Source: Deltaproteobacteria bacterium SG8_13 (GTDB lineage Bacteria > Desulfobacterota > Desulfobacteria > Desulfobacterales > SG8-13). From it: 64,000 nucleotides of DNA. The notes under the pieces are model-generated. The model had not been told where the DNA came from. It ran no database searches and was given only the letters and a program-made list of their open reading frames with translations. This document shows positions 1 through 8,324 of the stretch, piece by piece. The stretch covers positions 1 through 64,000 of the forward strand of contig LJNK01000003.1 in the NCBI GenBank assembly GCA_001303025.1. Reading direction: 5' to 3'. Within the stretch, counting starts at the first letter, position 1. Every line of letters begins with the position of its first letter. The translations under genes and the position numbers were made by a program.

Positions 1-38
1 GATGGTGGCGATCGAGAGTGAGGACCGATTCGAGACGA

Positions 39-1802
39 TCACCGGGGAAGTTGGCGCATGCTTCTCAAGGCGTGCTTGCGTATCTTTCTGTTCGGCGACT
101 CTTGCGCCACCTCGACCAGGATCGGCCGGTAACCTGCCTCACCGGACATGCCGAGAAGGTTGCACATCCACGCCATCGCATCGATGTGGGCGTTGTCGGC
201 CAGGTTGACCCGATAGCCTTTCTGAAGCTCCTGGGCGGCGGTTTCAAATATGGCCGGATGTTTCAGCCGCTTGCGGTAAATCCGACGCGCCGCTTCCGTT
301 TTGTTGTCGCTTTCGACCGATTGCAGCATGGCGACATACCGCTTAACTTCGGGCGGCACCTGTCCGTGTGCGGCTTTTTCCGGCCTTGCCGGAAGGCTGT
401 GGTTGCCGGTGCCTGCAGCTGTGGTTTGACCTTTTGATGGATCCGGGACCGTTGGTGTGGACCGCGCGCGGTTTCCGGTAGCAAGCAGCGCATTGAGTTT
501 CTGCTCGACATGGCTGCTGGCGAGCACGGTGACGTGGTCTTCGTAAAAGCCCTCTATGCGCCGGGCCTCGGATTTGGCCCGCGGATCGAGTTGGCTTTGC
601 AACGTGACCGTCCCGTCGTTGGCGTCCCAGTGAAACCGACGGTTGCCGCCGTAGCTGAAAAACAGGTAGAAATCGACATCCGGTGGCAGTTTTTGCCGAT
701 AGAGTTCCTCGATGAACCGGCTGCCCTCGGCCACGTCCTCCCAGCTGGGAACGCTCAACGGCGAGCTGTTCAGGCCCACCTGTGCCGTCTTGTCGCCACC
801 CCAGGGGGTGGATATCGAAACGAACAGATGCGGACAGCCGTCGGTGGAAAGGTTCGCATGGCGATTGATGAAGGCCCGTGAGACCAAACCGCCCATGCTG
901 TGGGCAACCACCACCAGTTTTTCGAAACCGTAGCGCCGGTGGACCGCCCGAATCTTTGCCTGAAGCAATCCGGCCGCCAGGTTGAGCCGCAGGCCGGAGG
1001 GGTAATAATAAAACCAAGGTTGAAAACGGCGTGAATCGAGACCTTTGGCCAGGTATTTCCAGTCAAGGGGGGTTCCATTGATGCCGTGCACGAAAAGAAC
1101 CGGTGTCTTGCTCGCATCGAAGGGTTCCAACGAATAGAGATGGACACCGATTTTCTCGATGAAATCCGCCGGCTGCCAGAGCCCCATCGAGGCATATTTG
1201 CGCTGGAATATGTCGTCGTCCAGCTCAACGGTGCCACCGTATTCCAGCACCTTTTTCGATACTTGCCGGAGGGGAAGATTCTGCAGCGACACGGGAAAAT
1301 CGAACCGTTGAGGGCCCGGATTCTGCAGCTCGATGTCCAGGTCTGCGATGATCTGGTTGGGTAGAATCGTGACAGGCTCCGGTCGTAGGAGACGACCGGC
1401 GAATTCGTCCGGTTCCAACACGAAATTTCGATTGGCGTCCAGGAAAACTACGATTTTATAACGGCCGGCCGGCACAAACAGGGCATAGGATCCCGGCCGC
1501 GGAAGCAGCGTGTATGTGGCCAACCGGTCGCTGCGCCGGTTTTCGGCCTTCGAGTAAGACGTTGCAAAAGCTGCCACCGCGATCGGGCTGCTACCGGTCG
1601 CCCCCCCCCGGATGCTGCCGGTGAGCACACCGTCGATGTCCGCCTCGGTTTCACTGACCGTCAGCGGTGACTGCAGATCGAGCGCCCCCACCGACTCCCT
1701 GAATTCTTCCCCCATCAGCCGCATGTAACCGCAGCTGCAAATCAGCAGCGCTGCAGCAAGCAGAAAACATACCCGGAAACTCAATGGTTGGCTGCCGTTC
1801 AT
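39..1802 (-). CDS. Alpha/beta hydrolase (PGAP1/lipase-like) lipoprotein
   Basis: A 587-residue predicted lipoprotein. A hydrophobic N-terminus ends in a lipobox-like LICSC with Cys24. Residues about 45-170 look like a beta-rich module. The hydrolase core has an oxyanion-type FVHGINGTP (about 237-245) and the nucleophile elbow AHSMGG with Ser302. An Asp in WDANDGTV and a His in YEDHV are candidates for the rest of the triad. The family covers lipases, esterases and PGAP1-like enzymes, and the substrate cannot be read from sequence. The last 100 or so residues are helical and HEAT-like. It lies downstream of nfo on the same strand, 165 bases away. The ribosome site is weak, so the start rests on the signal peptide. 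Confidence 0.82.
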   Translation of the reverse strand: MNGSQPLSFRVCFLLAAALLICSCGYMRLMGEEFRESVGALDLQSPLTVSETEADIDGVLTGSIRGGATGSSPIAVAAFATSYSKAENRRSDRLATYTLLPRPGSYALFVPAGRYKIVVFLDANRNFVLEPDEFAGRLLRPEPVTILPNQIIADLDIELQNPGPQRFDFPVSLQNLPLRQVSKKVLEYGGTVELDDDIFQRKYASMGLWQPADFIEKIGVHLYSLEPFDASKTPVLFVHGINGTPLDWKYLAKGLDSRRFQPWFYYYPSGLRLNLAAGLLQAKIRAVHRRYGFEKLVVVAHSMGGLVSRAFINRHANLSTDGCPHLFVSISTPWGGDKTAQVGLNSSPLSVPSWEDVAEGSRFIEELYRQKLPPDVDFYLFFSYGGNRRFHWDANDGTVTLQSQLDPRAKSEARRIEGFYEDHVTVLASSHVEQKLNALLATGNRARSTPTVPDPSKGQTTAAGTGNHSLPARPEKAAHGQVPPEVKRYVAMLQSVESDNKTEAARRIYRKRLKHPAIFETAAQELQKGYRVNLADNAHIDAMAWMCNLLGMSGEAGYRPILVEVAQESPNRKIRKHALRSMRQLPR

Positions 1803-1967
1803 AAGATCGGATCGGGTGCCCGCTATCGATTTTCAAGCCCAAATGGACCGGCGGCTCCACGCAACACATCTGCCGGTCAGTTTATCCTGATTGGCCCGGA
1901 ATTTCAAGTTGGCCGATTTGCCCCAGGTCGATGCCCCGCGTTCAAGCAACTGGCCGCACGTTGTCGA

Positions 1968-2864
1968 TCAATCAGCCAGCAGCGCCCGCAGCCGATCAAG
2001 GTTTTTGCGATCCCAATCCTGTCGCTGGGCATCCTTGGGGGTTTCGATGATTTTGGGGATTGCCGCCAGGCGGCTGTCCTGCATGACGAAGCGAAACGCT
2101 TCGAGACCGATGAATCCCTCACCAATGTGCTCGTGACGATCCACCCGCATGCCCAGATCTTTTTTGGAGTCGTTCAGGTGCAGCAGTTTCAGGTAGTTGA
2201 ATCCAACAGCCGTATCAAACCTGCGCAGGACTTCTGAAAATGTCGCAACGGTGCGGATGTCATATCCGGCCGCGTATAGGTGGGCGGTATCCAGGCACAC
2301 GCCGATTTTCGACTTGTCCTCTACCCGGTCAATCAAAGCGGCAATCTGCTCAAAGCGATATCCGAGGCTGTTGCCCTGACCGGCAGTGGTCTCCAGCAGA
2401 ATCCTCGCGGTGGGGCGGGGCTGCTTCGACAATACCGCATTGAGGCTCTCGGCGGCCTTTTCCAGTCCCAGCGATTCTCCGAAGCCCATGTGGCTGCCGG
2501 GGTGCAGCACCACATCGGAAATCTGAAGCGCTGTGGCCCGCATCACTTCCTTTTCAAGGGCCGCACATGACCGCGCCCGCTGCTTCCGGTCCGGTGTTGC
2601 GATATTGATAAGATAGGAAGTGTGTGCGGCGACAGCCCGGATGCCGGTTTCGGCCCTGGCTGTATGGAACAGGTCGATTTCCGCCTCCTTCAGGCTCCTT
2701 TCTTTCCAAGTGCTGGCATTTTTGGTAAAGATCTGAAGTGCGCTGCACTCGAGTGCCGCCGCCCGGTAAAGGGCCTTTTCCAACCCGCCGGCAATCGATA
2801 GATGGGCCCCCAGAAGACATTGGCTCGTCGCGAATTTACCGGCAGCAAAACGGCCGTCTGTCAT
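1968..2864 (-). CDS. nfo: Deoxyribonuclease IV (AP endonuclease IV)
   Basis: Endonuclease IV cleaves the DNA backbone 5' of abasic sites in base-excision repair, using three zinc ions in a TIM barrel. The 298-residue product has the family's metal-binding blocks in order: LGAHLSIAGG near the N-terminus, VLHPGSH, LLETTAGQG, CLDTAHLYAAGYD, LLHLNDSK and DRHEHIGEG. The length is normal (about 280-300). It is transcribed away from the shikimate kinase gene, with 47 bases between the two starts, so both probably share a short divergent promoter region. The approximately 15 residues before LLGAH are unusual for the family and could mean the true start lies slightly downstream. Confidence 0.95.
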   Translation of the reverse strand: MTDGRFAAGKFATSQCLLGAHLSIAGGLEKALYRAAALECSALQIFTKNASTWKERSLKEAEIDLFHTARAETGIRAVAAHTSYLINIATPDRKQRARSCAALEKEVMRATALQISDVVLHPGSHMGFGESLGLEKAAESLNAVLSKQPRPTARILLETTAGQGNSLGYRFEQIAALIDRVEDKSKIGVCLDTAHLYAAGYDIRTVATFSEVLRRFDTAVGFNYLKLLHLNDSKKDLGMRVDRHEHIGEGFIGLEAFRFVMQDSRLAAIPKIIETPKDAQRQDWDRKNLDRLRALLAD

Positions 2865-2911
2865 ATCGTTGCCCCTTCTCCTAAAACCGTCGGAAGGTGA
2901 TTGCGCATTTC

Positions 2912-3439
2912 ATGAAAAAAACCGTGCGAGCAGGTGATAACGTCGTTCTGGTCGGCATGCCCGGTGTGGGGAAAAGCACCGTAGGGGTGCTGCTGGCCGA
3001 GCGTCTCGGATACGGATTTCTGGACACCGACATCCTGATGCAAACCCATGAGGGACGGAAGCTGCAACAAATTATCACGGTCAGGGGTCTCGATGGATTC
3101 CGCAGGATCGAGGAGAAAACCATCCTTTCCCTGTCGGTTGCTTCACATGTCATCTCCACCGGAGGCAGCGTGGTTTACAGCACCAGGGCCATGGAGCACC
3201 TCAAGAAGCGCGGCTGGGTATGCCATATGGATATCGAGCCGCAGATTTTAACAGAAAGGCTCGATAACATCGACACCCGGGGAATCGTCATGGAAACGGG
3301 ACAAACCATCGATTCCCTTTATCGGCAACGGTATCCGCTCTACATGCGACATGCGGATGTTACCGTCGAGTCCGGCCATCTGACCCCGAACCAGGTGCTG
3401 CAAAAGATCCTTTCGTCTTTGGCCGCGCTCACCGGATAA
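2912..3439 (+). CDS. Shikimate kinase family protein
   Basis: Shikimate kinase phosphorylates shikimate in the chorismate pathway. The 175-residue product has the P-loop GMPGVGKST (residues 15-23), the DTD shikimate/Mg motif (38-40), the substrate arginine in FRRIEE, and STGGS in place of the usual GGG loop. The LID region around TRGIVMETG differs from classical AroK (usually RPLL), so this is a divergent subgroup and shikimate specificity is inferred. ATG at 2912 follows a GGAAGG at a long spacing of 14; a GTG at 2897 is an alternative in the same frame. It is divergent from nfo. A DAHP synthase of the same pathway lies 29 kb away. Confidence 0.82.
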   Translation: MKKTVRAGDNVVLVGMPGVGKSTVGVLLAERLGYGFLDTDILMQTHEGRKLQQIITVRGLDGFRRIEEKTILSLSVASHVISTGGSVVYSTRAMEHLKKRGWVCHMDIEPQILTERLDNIDTRGIVMETGQTIDSLYRQRYPLYMRHADVTVESGHLTPNQVLQKILSSLAALTG

Positions 3440-3556
3440 GATGCAAGACGCTCGTAAAACGCCTTGTCCCCAGTTTCCACCAACTGCGGGTATGGCGCAG
3501 AGATCCGAGCAACCCGGCGTTTGACCGGCAGAGCGGATCTCAACGAACCCCGCCCG

Positions 3557-4273
3557 CTACTGCTTTTCAATGGGGAAAGTCATGCTCGCGCCATACCAGC
3601 CGATGACGGCGGTCAACGGAGCCAGCGAAAGAATCAGGAGCAGATAGACGATGCCGGTCCCTTGAAGGGGGTCGAGAACGCCAGGATCGTTGATCCGCCA
3701 GACAAAAGCAACAATGCCGGTGATCAGCATCACGATCGTCAGCGGGATCTTGACCGCTACCGGCCGGAGCATCTTGCCCAGGTAATTGTACCACCAGGTA
3801 AGTACGCCGGTGCTCATGGCCACCAGGGTGAACAGGATGCCGCCCGCCAGACAGTGCAGCGCGGTCAATTCAAAAGACTTTATCCCGGTAATCAGGTACA
3901 GGACATTGAAAAACGGGGTGGAAAGCATGAACACGATGGGGAAGTGAACCGTCATCGGATGGGGATGCCGCCGGAAAAACGGGTTGCTCTCGAGCAATAT
4001 TGCCAGGATTTTCGGCAGGGCAACGGCAGTTTCGGCGGTTTCCTCCTTCAGTGTTCCCACCTGGGAATAGCGTTCCAGAATCTCGGGGCCGTGAGGGGCT
4101 GCCTGGATATCGGTGGTTAGATTCGTGCCGGCACGGTGGCGCCGCATATGCGTGCCTGCTGCCCAAAGTTTGCTTCCGGTGACATCGTATACCTTGCCTT
4201 TGTGGGCAATGTACGCCGGGCTGCCGTTTTCTCCGTTGTACTTGGCCAGCTCCTTCGAATCGAACTCCTTCAT
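3557..4273 (-). CDS. Cytochrome b5-like heme domain fused to DUF2231 membrane domain
   Basis: A 238-residue membrane protein. Residues 1-75 form a cytochrome b5/steroid-binding-like domain with the hallmark AYIAHKGKVYDVTGS and two candidate heme-ligand histidines, in HMRRHRAG and APHGPE. Residues about 95-235 are a DUF2231-type region of four hydrophobic helices that opens with HPHPMTVHFPIVF, whose histidines could bind further heme. It probably acts in membrane electron transfer, but the partner is unknown. It is the last gene of a run fumC - zinc ribbon - UbiA - this gene, with 26 bases to UbiA. A prenyltransferase next to a heme membrane protein suggests a quinone or heme link (inference). 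Confidence 0.8.
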   Translation of the reverse strand: MKEFDSKELAKYNGENGSPAYIAHKGKVYDVTGSKLWAAGTHMRRHRAGTNLTTDIQAAPHGPEILERYSQVGTLKEETAETAVALPKILAILLESNPFFRRHPHPMTVHFPIVFMLSTPFFNVLYLITGIKSFELTALHCLAGGILFTLVAMSTGVLTWWYNYLGKMLRPVAVKIPLTIVMLITGIVAFVWRINDPGVLDPLQGTGIVYLLLILSLAPLTAVIGWYGASMTFPIEKQ

Positions 4274-4299
4274 CTGTCAGTTCCTCCTGCAGGTTTCCA

Positions 4300-5244
4300 T
4301 CAGAGCAATACGGCGATCAGCACCAGCAAAAGCATCGCCGGCGGGTAATAACTGGCGCGGTTGAACAGCTGCACGGCATGGACGCGGTTGCGGGTCTGCA
4401 GCAAACGGATGGCTGCCGGCCCCATCAGCCAGCAACCAATTGATAGAGAAACAAGGGCAAAAAGGCTTTTGGGGTCAATGCCCGATAGGAATACCATCGC
4501 CGCTTTGGCGGTCAGCGCCAGCACGAGGGCCACCGCGGCGAACCGGGCAGCCCTTTCAGGCCCGAATCTTAGCGGAACGGTCTGGGCCTGCAGGCGTCGG
4601 TCTTCTTCGACATCGGCCCAGTCATTCGGAATGTTCTGGCCGCCAATCTCCCAGAAAAAAAGCCACAGGAACAGCAGCAAAACGAAAGCCGCCGATGGCG
4701 CCGGATCCACAGCAAAAACAGCCGCTACGGCACCGGCGGTCTTTACGCCGCCGCTGATAATTGTTCTGAACGGACTGATGCGAAGCATCCCGCAGTATAC
4801 CGCCTCCAGGAGGCAGCCGGCCAGAAAGATCAACAAACATACCGGATTGAGCAGGGTTGCCCCAACCACGGCGACAAGGGACCAGCCACCGGCCCAGAGA
4901 AGACCTTCTTTAAAGGATAGCAGCCCCTGGGCCATGGGATGGCGGATAATGGCCGCGTCCAGGTAGTTATCCGACTCTCTCAGTCCGCCGTCCATGCGGG
5001 CTTTCTCGCGATCGACCCGGTAATCGATGATGTCGTTGAGCGCATAAACCGCCGTGTAGCCGGCAAAGACGGTAACCAGGCCCAAAGCAATGATCCTTGC
5101 CGGAGGGAATGCGCCCAGCCATAAAAGGGCGGCGAAGGCAGGGGTGGCCATATCCAGCAGGCCATGGGGAGTTCTGGAGAGGGCCAGAAACAACTTCAGG
5201 CGGGATAATCCGTGATGACGGTTCCGAGCTGGTCTGTGATTCAA
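4300..5244 (-). CDS. UbiA family prenyltransferase
   Basis: An integral membrane prenyltransferase of the UbiA superfamily (quinone, heme O or lipid prenylation). Both Asp-rich motifs are present: NDIIDYRVDREK in the first half and NDWADVEEDRRL in the second, separated by hydrophobic helices as usual. The acceptor is not identifiable. No ATG lies upstream of the conserved core; a TTG at 5244 has AGGA eight bases before it, and a TTG at 5280 is also possible, so the start is uncertain. It sits 55 bases after the zinc-ribbon gene and 26 bases before the cytochrome b5/DUF2231 gene, probably co-transcribed with both. Confidence 0.86.
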   Translation of the reverse strand: MNHRPARNRHHGLSRLKLFLALSRTPHGLLDMATPAFAALLWLGAFPPARIIALGLVTVFAGYTAVYALNDIIDYRVDREKARMDGGLRESDNYLDAAIIRHPMAQGLLSFKEGLLWAGGWSLVAVVGATLLNPVCLLIFLAGCLLEAVYCGMLRISPFRTIISGGVKTAGAVAAVFAVDPAPSAAFVLLLFLWLFFWEIGGQNIPNDWADVEEDRRLQAQTVPLRFGPERAARFAAVALVLALTAKAAMVFLSGIDPKSLFALVSLSIGCWLMGPAAIRLLQTRNRVHAVQLFNRASYYPPAMLLLVLIAVLL

Positions 5245-5299
5245 CAGTGATGTCCTATTGTCTGCAGGAACCGGTGACAAACCGGAAGCAGGCAGCCGC

Positions 5300-5506
5300 C
5301 TACTCCTTCAGCTTGCAGTCCGCATCCCATTCCGGACAGGCCGTCTTCATCTCCGTCTGGAATTTCGCCATGCACTCGCCGCACTCCATATCGGCGTTTG
5401 GCAGCTTCCCGTATCTTTCTTCCATTTCTTCGGCTGACAAAACCGTGAGTCCACTGCACCCGCATTGGGGGCATGCGGTCTGAATTCGGTACTTCTTATT
5501 AGCCAT
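5300..5506 (-). CDS. Small zinc-ribbon-like protein
   Basis: A 68-residue protein with Cys pairs CPQCGC and CGEC plus a further Cys in TACPEW and DCKL, consistent with a small zinc ribbon. No known function is recognised. ATG at 5506 is preceded by GGAGG at five bases. The start codon overlaps the fumC stop (ATGGCTAA, 8-base overlap), so translation is likely coupled to fumarase. A longer reading frame to 5533 would lie inside fumC and lacks a ribosome site. The overlap and the downstream UbiA gene support an operon. A role as accessory or regulatory metal protein is only a guess. Confidence 0.75.
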   Translation of the reverse strand: MANKKYRIQTACPQCGCSGLTVLSAEEMEERYGKLPNADMECGECMAKFQTEMKTACPEWDADCKLKE

Positions 5507-6890
5507 CTTCCCCTCCACTTGGTTCCGGGTCAAGTATGCGTTCGAGCATGTCCGTCGGCAGGATCTTCTCCGCTAACGCAACTGCGCGCACGGTCTGTCC
5601 GGTTTCAAAGGCAATCTTTGCGATTGCCGCCGCTTTCTCGTAACCGATGTGTGGGACCAGGCCGGTGACCATCGCCAGACTTTTTTCGATGTTCGCTGCG
5701 CAAGCCTCCCGGTTGGCGGTGATACCCCTTATACACTTTTCGGTGAAAACTTCAACACCTGCGCCGAGCAAACCGATCGACTGCAGCAGGTTGTGAGCGA
5801 TCATCGGGATGGCAACGTTGAGCTCGAAATTTCCGGACTGGCCCCCGAAGGTGATGGCGGTGTCGTTCCCCGTCACCTGGGCGGCCACCTGAAGGACAAC
5901 CTCCGGAATTACCGGGTTAACCTTGCCCGGCATGATGGATGAACCCGGTTGCAGAGCGGGGAGGTTGATTTCCCCCAGCCCGCAGCGGGGACCGGAGGCC
6001 AGCCAGCGAATGTCGTTGGCGATTTTCGTCAGGCTGACCGCAACGGTTTTCAAAGCACCGCTGACCTCAACGGCGGTATCCCGGGCACTCTGGGCTTCAA
6101 AGTGATTTTCGGCTTCCAGAAACGCTATGCCGGTTTCGGTCGCAATCCGCCCGATCACCTTGCCCGCAAACTCCGGGTGGGCATTGAGCCCATTTCCAAC
6201 AGCCGTTCCTCCCAGGGCCAGCTCCGCCAAACGACCCTCGGTGCTTTCCAGGCGACGCATGCCCAGCTCTATCTGCCGGGCATATCCCGAGAATTCCTGG
6301 CCAAGTGTCAGCGGCACGGCATCCTGCAGATGGGTGCGGCCGATTTTGTGAATGCCGGAAAACGCTGCTGTTTTCTGCAGCAGTGCTTCGCGACAGCGGC
6401 GTAAGGCCGGAAGCAACCGGTCGCGCATCGAAATCAGCGCAGCGATATGCAAGGTGGAGGGAATCACATCATTGCTCGACTGCCCGCAGTTGACATGATC
6501 ATTGGGATGTACCGGCGTTTTTACCGCCAGGGTACCGGTCAGAATTTCGTTGGCCCTGGCGGCCAAAACCTCGTTCATGTTCATGTTGGTGGAAGTTCCC
6601 GAACCGGTCTGGAAGACATCCACCACAAACTGTTCGGCAAATTTCCCCTCCATGACTTCCCCGGCTGCCTGAACGACAGCACCGGCGGTCTTTTTATCCA
6701 ACAGACCCAGCTCCAGGTTGACATGCGCGGCGTGCTTTTTCACCATCGCCAGGCTGCGGATGAAAACCGACGGAAGGGTTAGACCGCTGACGGGAAAATT
6801 TTCCGCGGCTCTTTGGGTCTGGGCTCCGTAGTAAGCGTCTGCCGGGACCTGAACGGTTCCCATGGTATCGATCTCTTCACGGTATGTCAT
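5499..6890 (-). CDS. fumC: Class II fumarate hydratase
   Basis: Fumarase C interconverts fumarate and malate in the cytoplasm without an Fe-S cluster. The 463-residue product matches the family length. It shows GSGTSTNMNMNEV, the GRTHLQDAVPL region, and the superfamily signature GSSIMPGKVNP with its mobile catalytic loop. ATG at 6890 follows GAAGG at six bases. The open frame runs on to 7343, but that extension overlaps other genes and does not resemble fumarase. The stop overlaps the start of the zinc-ribbon gene. Aspartase belongs to the same superfamily, but the sequence around the active site reads as fumarase. Confidence 0.94.
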   Translation of the reverse strand: MTYREEIDTMGTVQVPADAYYGAQTQRAAENFPVSGLTLPSVFIRSLAMVKKHAAHVNLELGLLDKKTAGAVVQAAGEVMEGKFAEQFVVDVFQTGSGTSTNMNMNEVLAARANEILTGTLAVKTPVHPNDHVNCGQSSNDVIPSTLHIAALISMRDRLLPALRRCREALLQKTAAFSGIHKIGRTHLQDAVPLTLGQEFSGYARQIELGMRRLESTEGRLAELALGGTAVGNGLNAHPEFAGKVIGRIATETGIAFLEAENHFEAQSARDTAVEVSGALKTVAVSLTKIANDIRWLASGPRCGLGEINLPALQPGSSIMPGKVNPVIPEVVLQVAAQVTGNDTAITFGGQSGNFELNVAIPMIAHNLLQSIGLLGAGVEVFTEKCIRGITANREACAANIEKSLAMVTGLVPHIGYEKAAAIAKIAFETGQTVRAVALAEKILPTDMLERILDPEPSGGEDG

Positions 6891-7030
6891 TTGTCGCCTT
6901 CTTGGTTTCGATTTCGATTGAAGATAAGGGGTTTCGCGGGGGCCGTCAAGAACCCGTGACATGCGCACCGGCGAGGGCTTTGCGGAGGCAGGTGGGAAGC
7001 AGCCGCTCGCAGAAGTGGTATCGCCGCGGG

Positions 7031-7414
7031 TCAGTCGCCGGTTGGCGGTGGTGCGACGAAACCTTTGACGATCTTCAGGATGTCTGCCAGGGTTCCGTCG
7101 CCCTTGGAAACGAAATGGGTGGCACCGGCTTGCAGGGCTGCCTGCCGGTATTCGGGCAAATCGGAGCCGGTGATGATGATCAGCGAGACCTGGGGGCACT
7201 GAGCGGCAAGCCGTGTGGCTATTGCGAGGCCGTCTTCCCCGGGCATGCGGATATCCATGCAGATGATGTGCGGCGTTTGCTCCGCAGCCTTCCGTATTCC
7301 TTCCGGGCCCGAGCCGGCCTCTCGCAGGCGAATGGATGGGCATTCCGCCAGCAGGGCGGTTTTCAACGCACGGCGAAAGGGGCCGTAGGCATCGATGAGT
7401 AGCACATCCAACAT
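7031..7414 (-). CDS. Single-domain response regulator receiver
   Basis: A stand-alone CheY-like receiver of 127 residues, with no output domain. The phosphoacceptor is the Asp in ICMDIRMPG, the switch Thr in IIITGSD, and the Lys in FVSKGDG. The acidic pair that binds Mg at the end of beta-1 is altered: the protein reads LIDAYGPF where most receivers have DD, so the second acid is Ala. ATG at 7414 begins the receiver fold; the upstream extension to 7483 has no ribosome site. It is divergent from the NarL-type regulator (235 bases). A role as phosphate sink or adaptor for the nearby kinase is inference. Confidence 0.8.
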   Translation of the reverse strand: MLDVLLIDAYGPFRRALKTALLAECPSIRLREAGSGPEGIRKAAEQTPHIICMDIRMPGEDGLAIATRLAAQCPQVSLIIITGSDLPEYRQAALQAGATHFVSKGDGTLADILKIVKGFVAPPPTGD

Positions 7415-7649
7415 CGGTTTGTTGTCAAACGGAAGGGCGGATTTTATCGCGCCTCTGAACGGTGAGGTGCTGTTGCCACCCAATCCATGGGAAGGGTTGA
7501 CGTGCCAGTGCGCACGGGTTCAAATCCATCTTTACTGCGTCCTGCCGCCGTGGTAAATGGGGTGGACACTGTATTTTGAGTCGGATAGGGCTGTATTTGC
7601 GGGTTAGCGATGGGAATCGGGGACGAGAACCGGATGCGATGAGGAGCGT

Positions 7650-8306
7650 ATGGAACCGAAGCACAGCATTGTAATCGCCGAAGACCACACGATACTGCGC
7701 GACGGCCTGCAGGCCATGCTTTCCTTTTATCCGGAATTCGACGTTGTGGGAACGGCCGGAGACGGTCTGGAGGCAATTCGCCGGGTGGAAACCCATCAGC
7801 CGGACCTTCTGCTGGTCGACCTTTCCATGCCCCGGATGAGCGGAATGGATGCCATCCGGGACGTTAAAAAGCGTTTCCCCCAAACCCGGATTATTGCTCT
7901 CACCGTTCACAAGACCGACGAATACATCCTGGCAACCCTGCAGGCAGGTGCGGATGCCTATATTCTGAAAGATGCCTGCCGGGAAGAGCTGATCCTGGCG
8001 ATTCGGACCGTGCTGGAGGGCAATCCCTACCTGAGTCCCGGTGTTTCGCAGAAGGTCATTGAAGGGTATCTAGACGGGAAAAAGCAGGGCGCCCCCGTTA
8101 CGGCCTATGACTCCCTTTCGGCCCGGGAGAAGGAGGTGTTGAAATTGATCGCCGAGGGGTACAAAAACCGCGAAATCGCCGAACTGCTGTGTATCAGCTT
8201 GAAAACCGTTGAAAAACACCGCGCCAACCTGATGAAAAAGCTCGACCTTCACAATGCTGCCGCCCTGACTTACCTGGCACTCGAAAAAGGTCTCGTTACT
8301 CCCTGA
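7650..8306 (+). CDS. NarL/FixJ-type response regulator
   Basis: A DNA-binding two-component regulator of 218 residues. The receiver (1-125) has the acidic pair EDH (11-12), phosphoacceptor Asp57 in LLVDLSMP, and Lys in YILKDA. The LuxR-type helix-turn-helix (about 150-210) carries LSAREKEVLKLIAEGYKNREIAE and SLKTVEKHRANLMKKL. GAGGAG sits three bases before ATG. It faces the PAS/GAF NarX-type histidine kinase, with only 18 bases between their 3' ends, and that kinase subfamily normally pairs with NarL regulators, so they are probable partners. Target genes cannot be read from the window. Confidence 0.93.
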   Translation: MEPKHSIVIAEDHTILRDGLQAMLSFYPEFDVVGTAGDGLEAIRRVETHQPDLLLVDLSMPRMSGMDAIRDVKKRFPQTRIIALTVHKTDEYILATLQAGADAYILKDACREELILAIRTVLEGNPYLSPGVSQKVIEGYLDGKKQGAPVTAYDSLSAREKEVLKLIAEGYKNREIAELLCISLKTVEKHRANLMKKLDLHNAAALTYLALEKGLVTP

Positions 8307-8324
8307 CTTTCGGCCTTCCGGCAA

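Noticed and set aside
6891-7343. N-terminal extension of the fumarase frame
   Set aside because: It overlaps the receiver gene, is Arg/Pro-rich and has no resemblance to fumarase; ATG at 6890 has a good ribosome site.
7495-7545. CGGGTTCAAATCC looks like a tRNA T-loop
   Set aside because: No acceptor stem, D-arm or anticodon arm can be formed around it.
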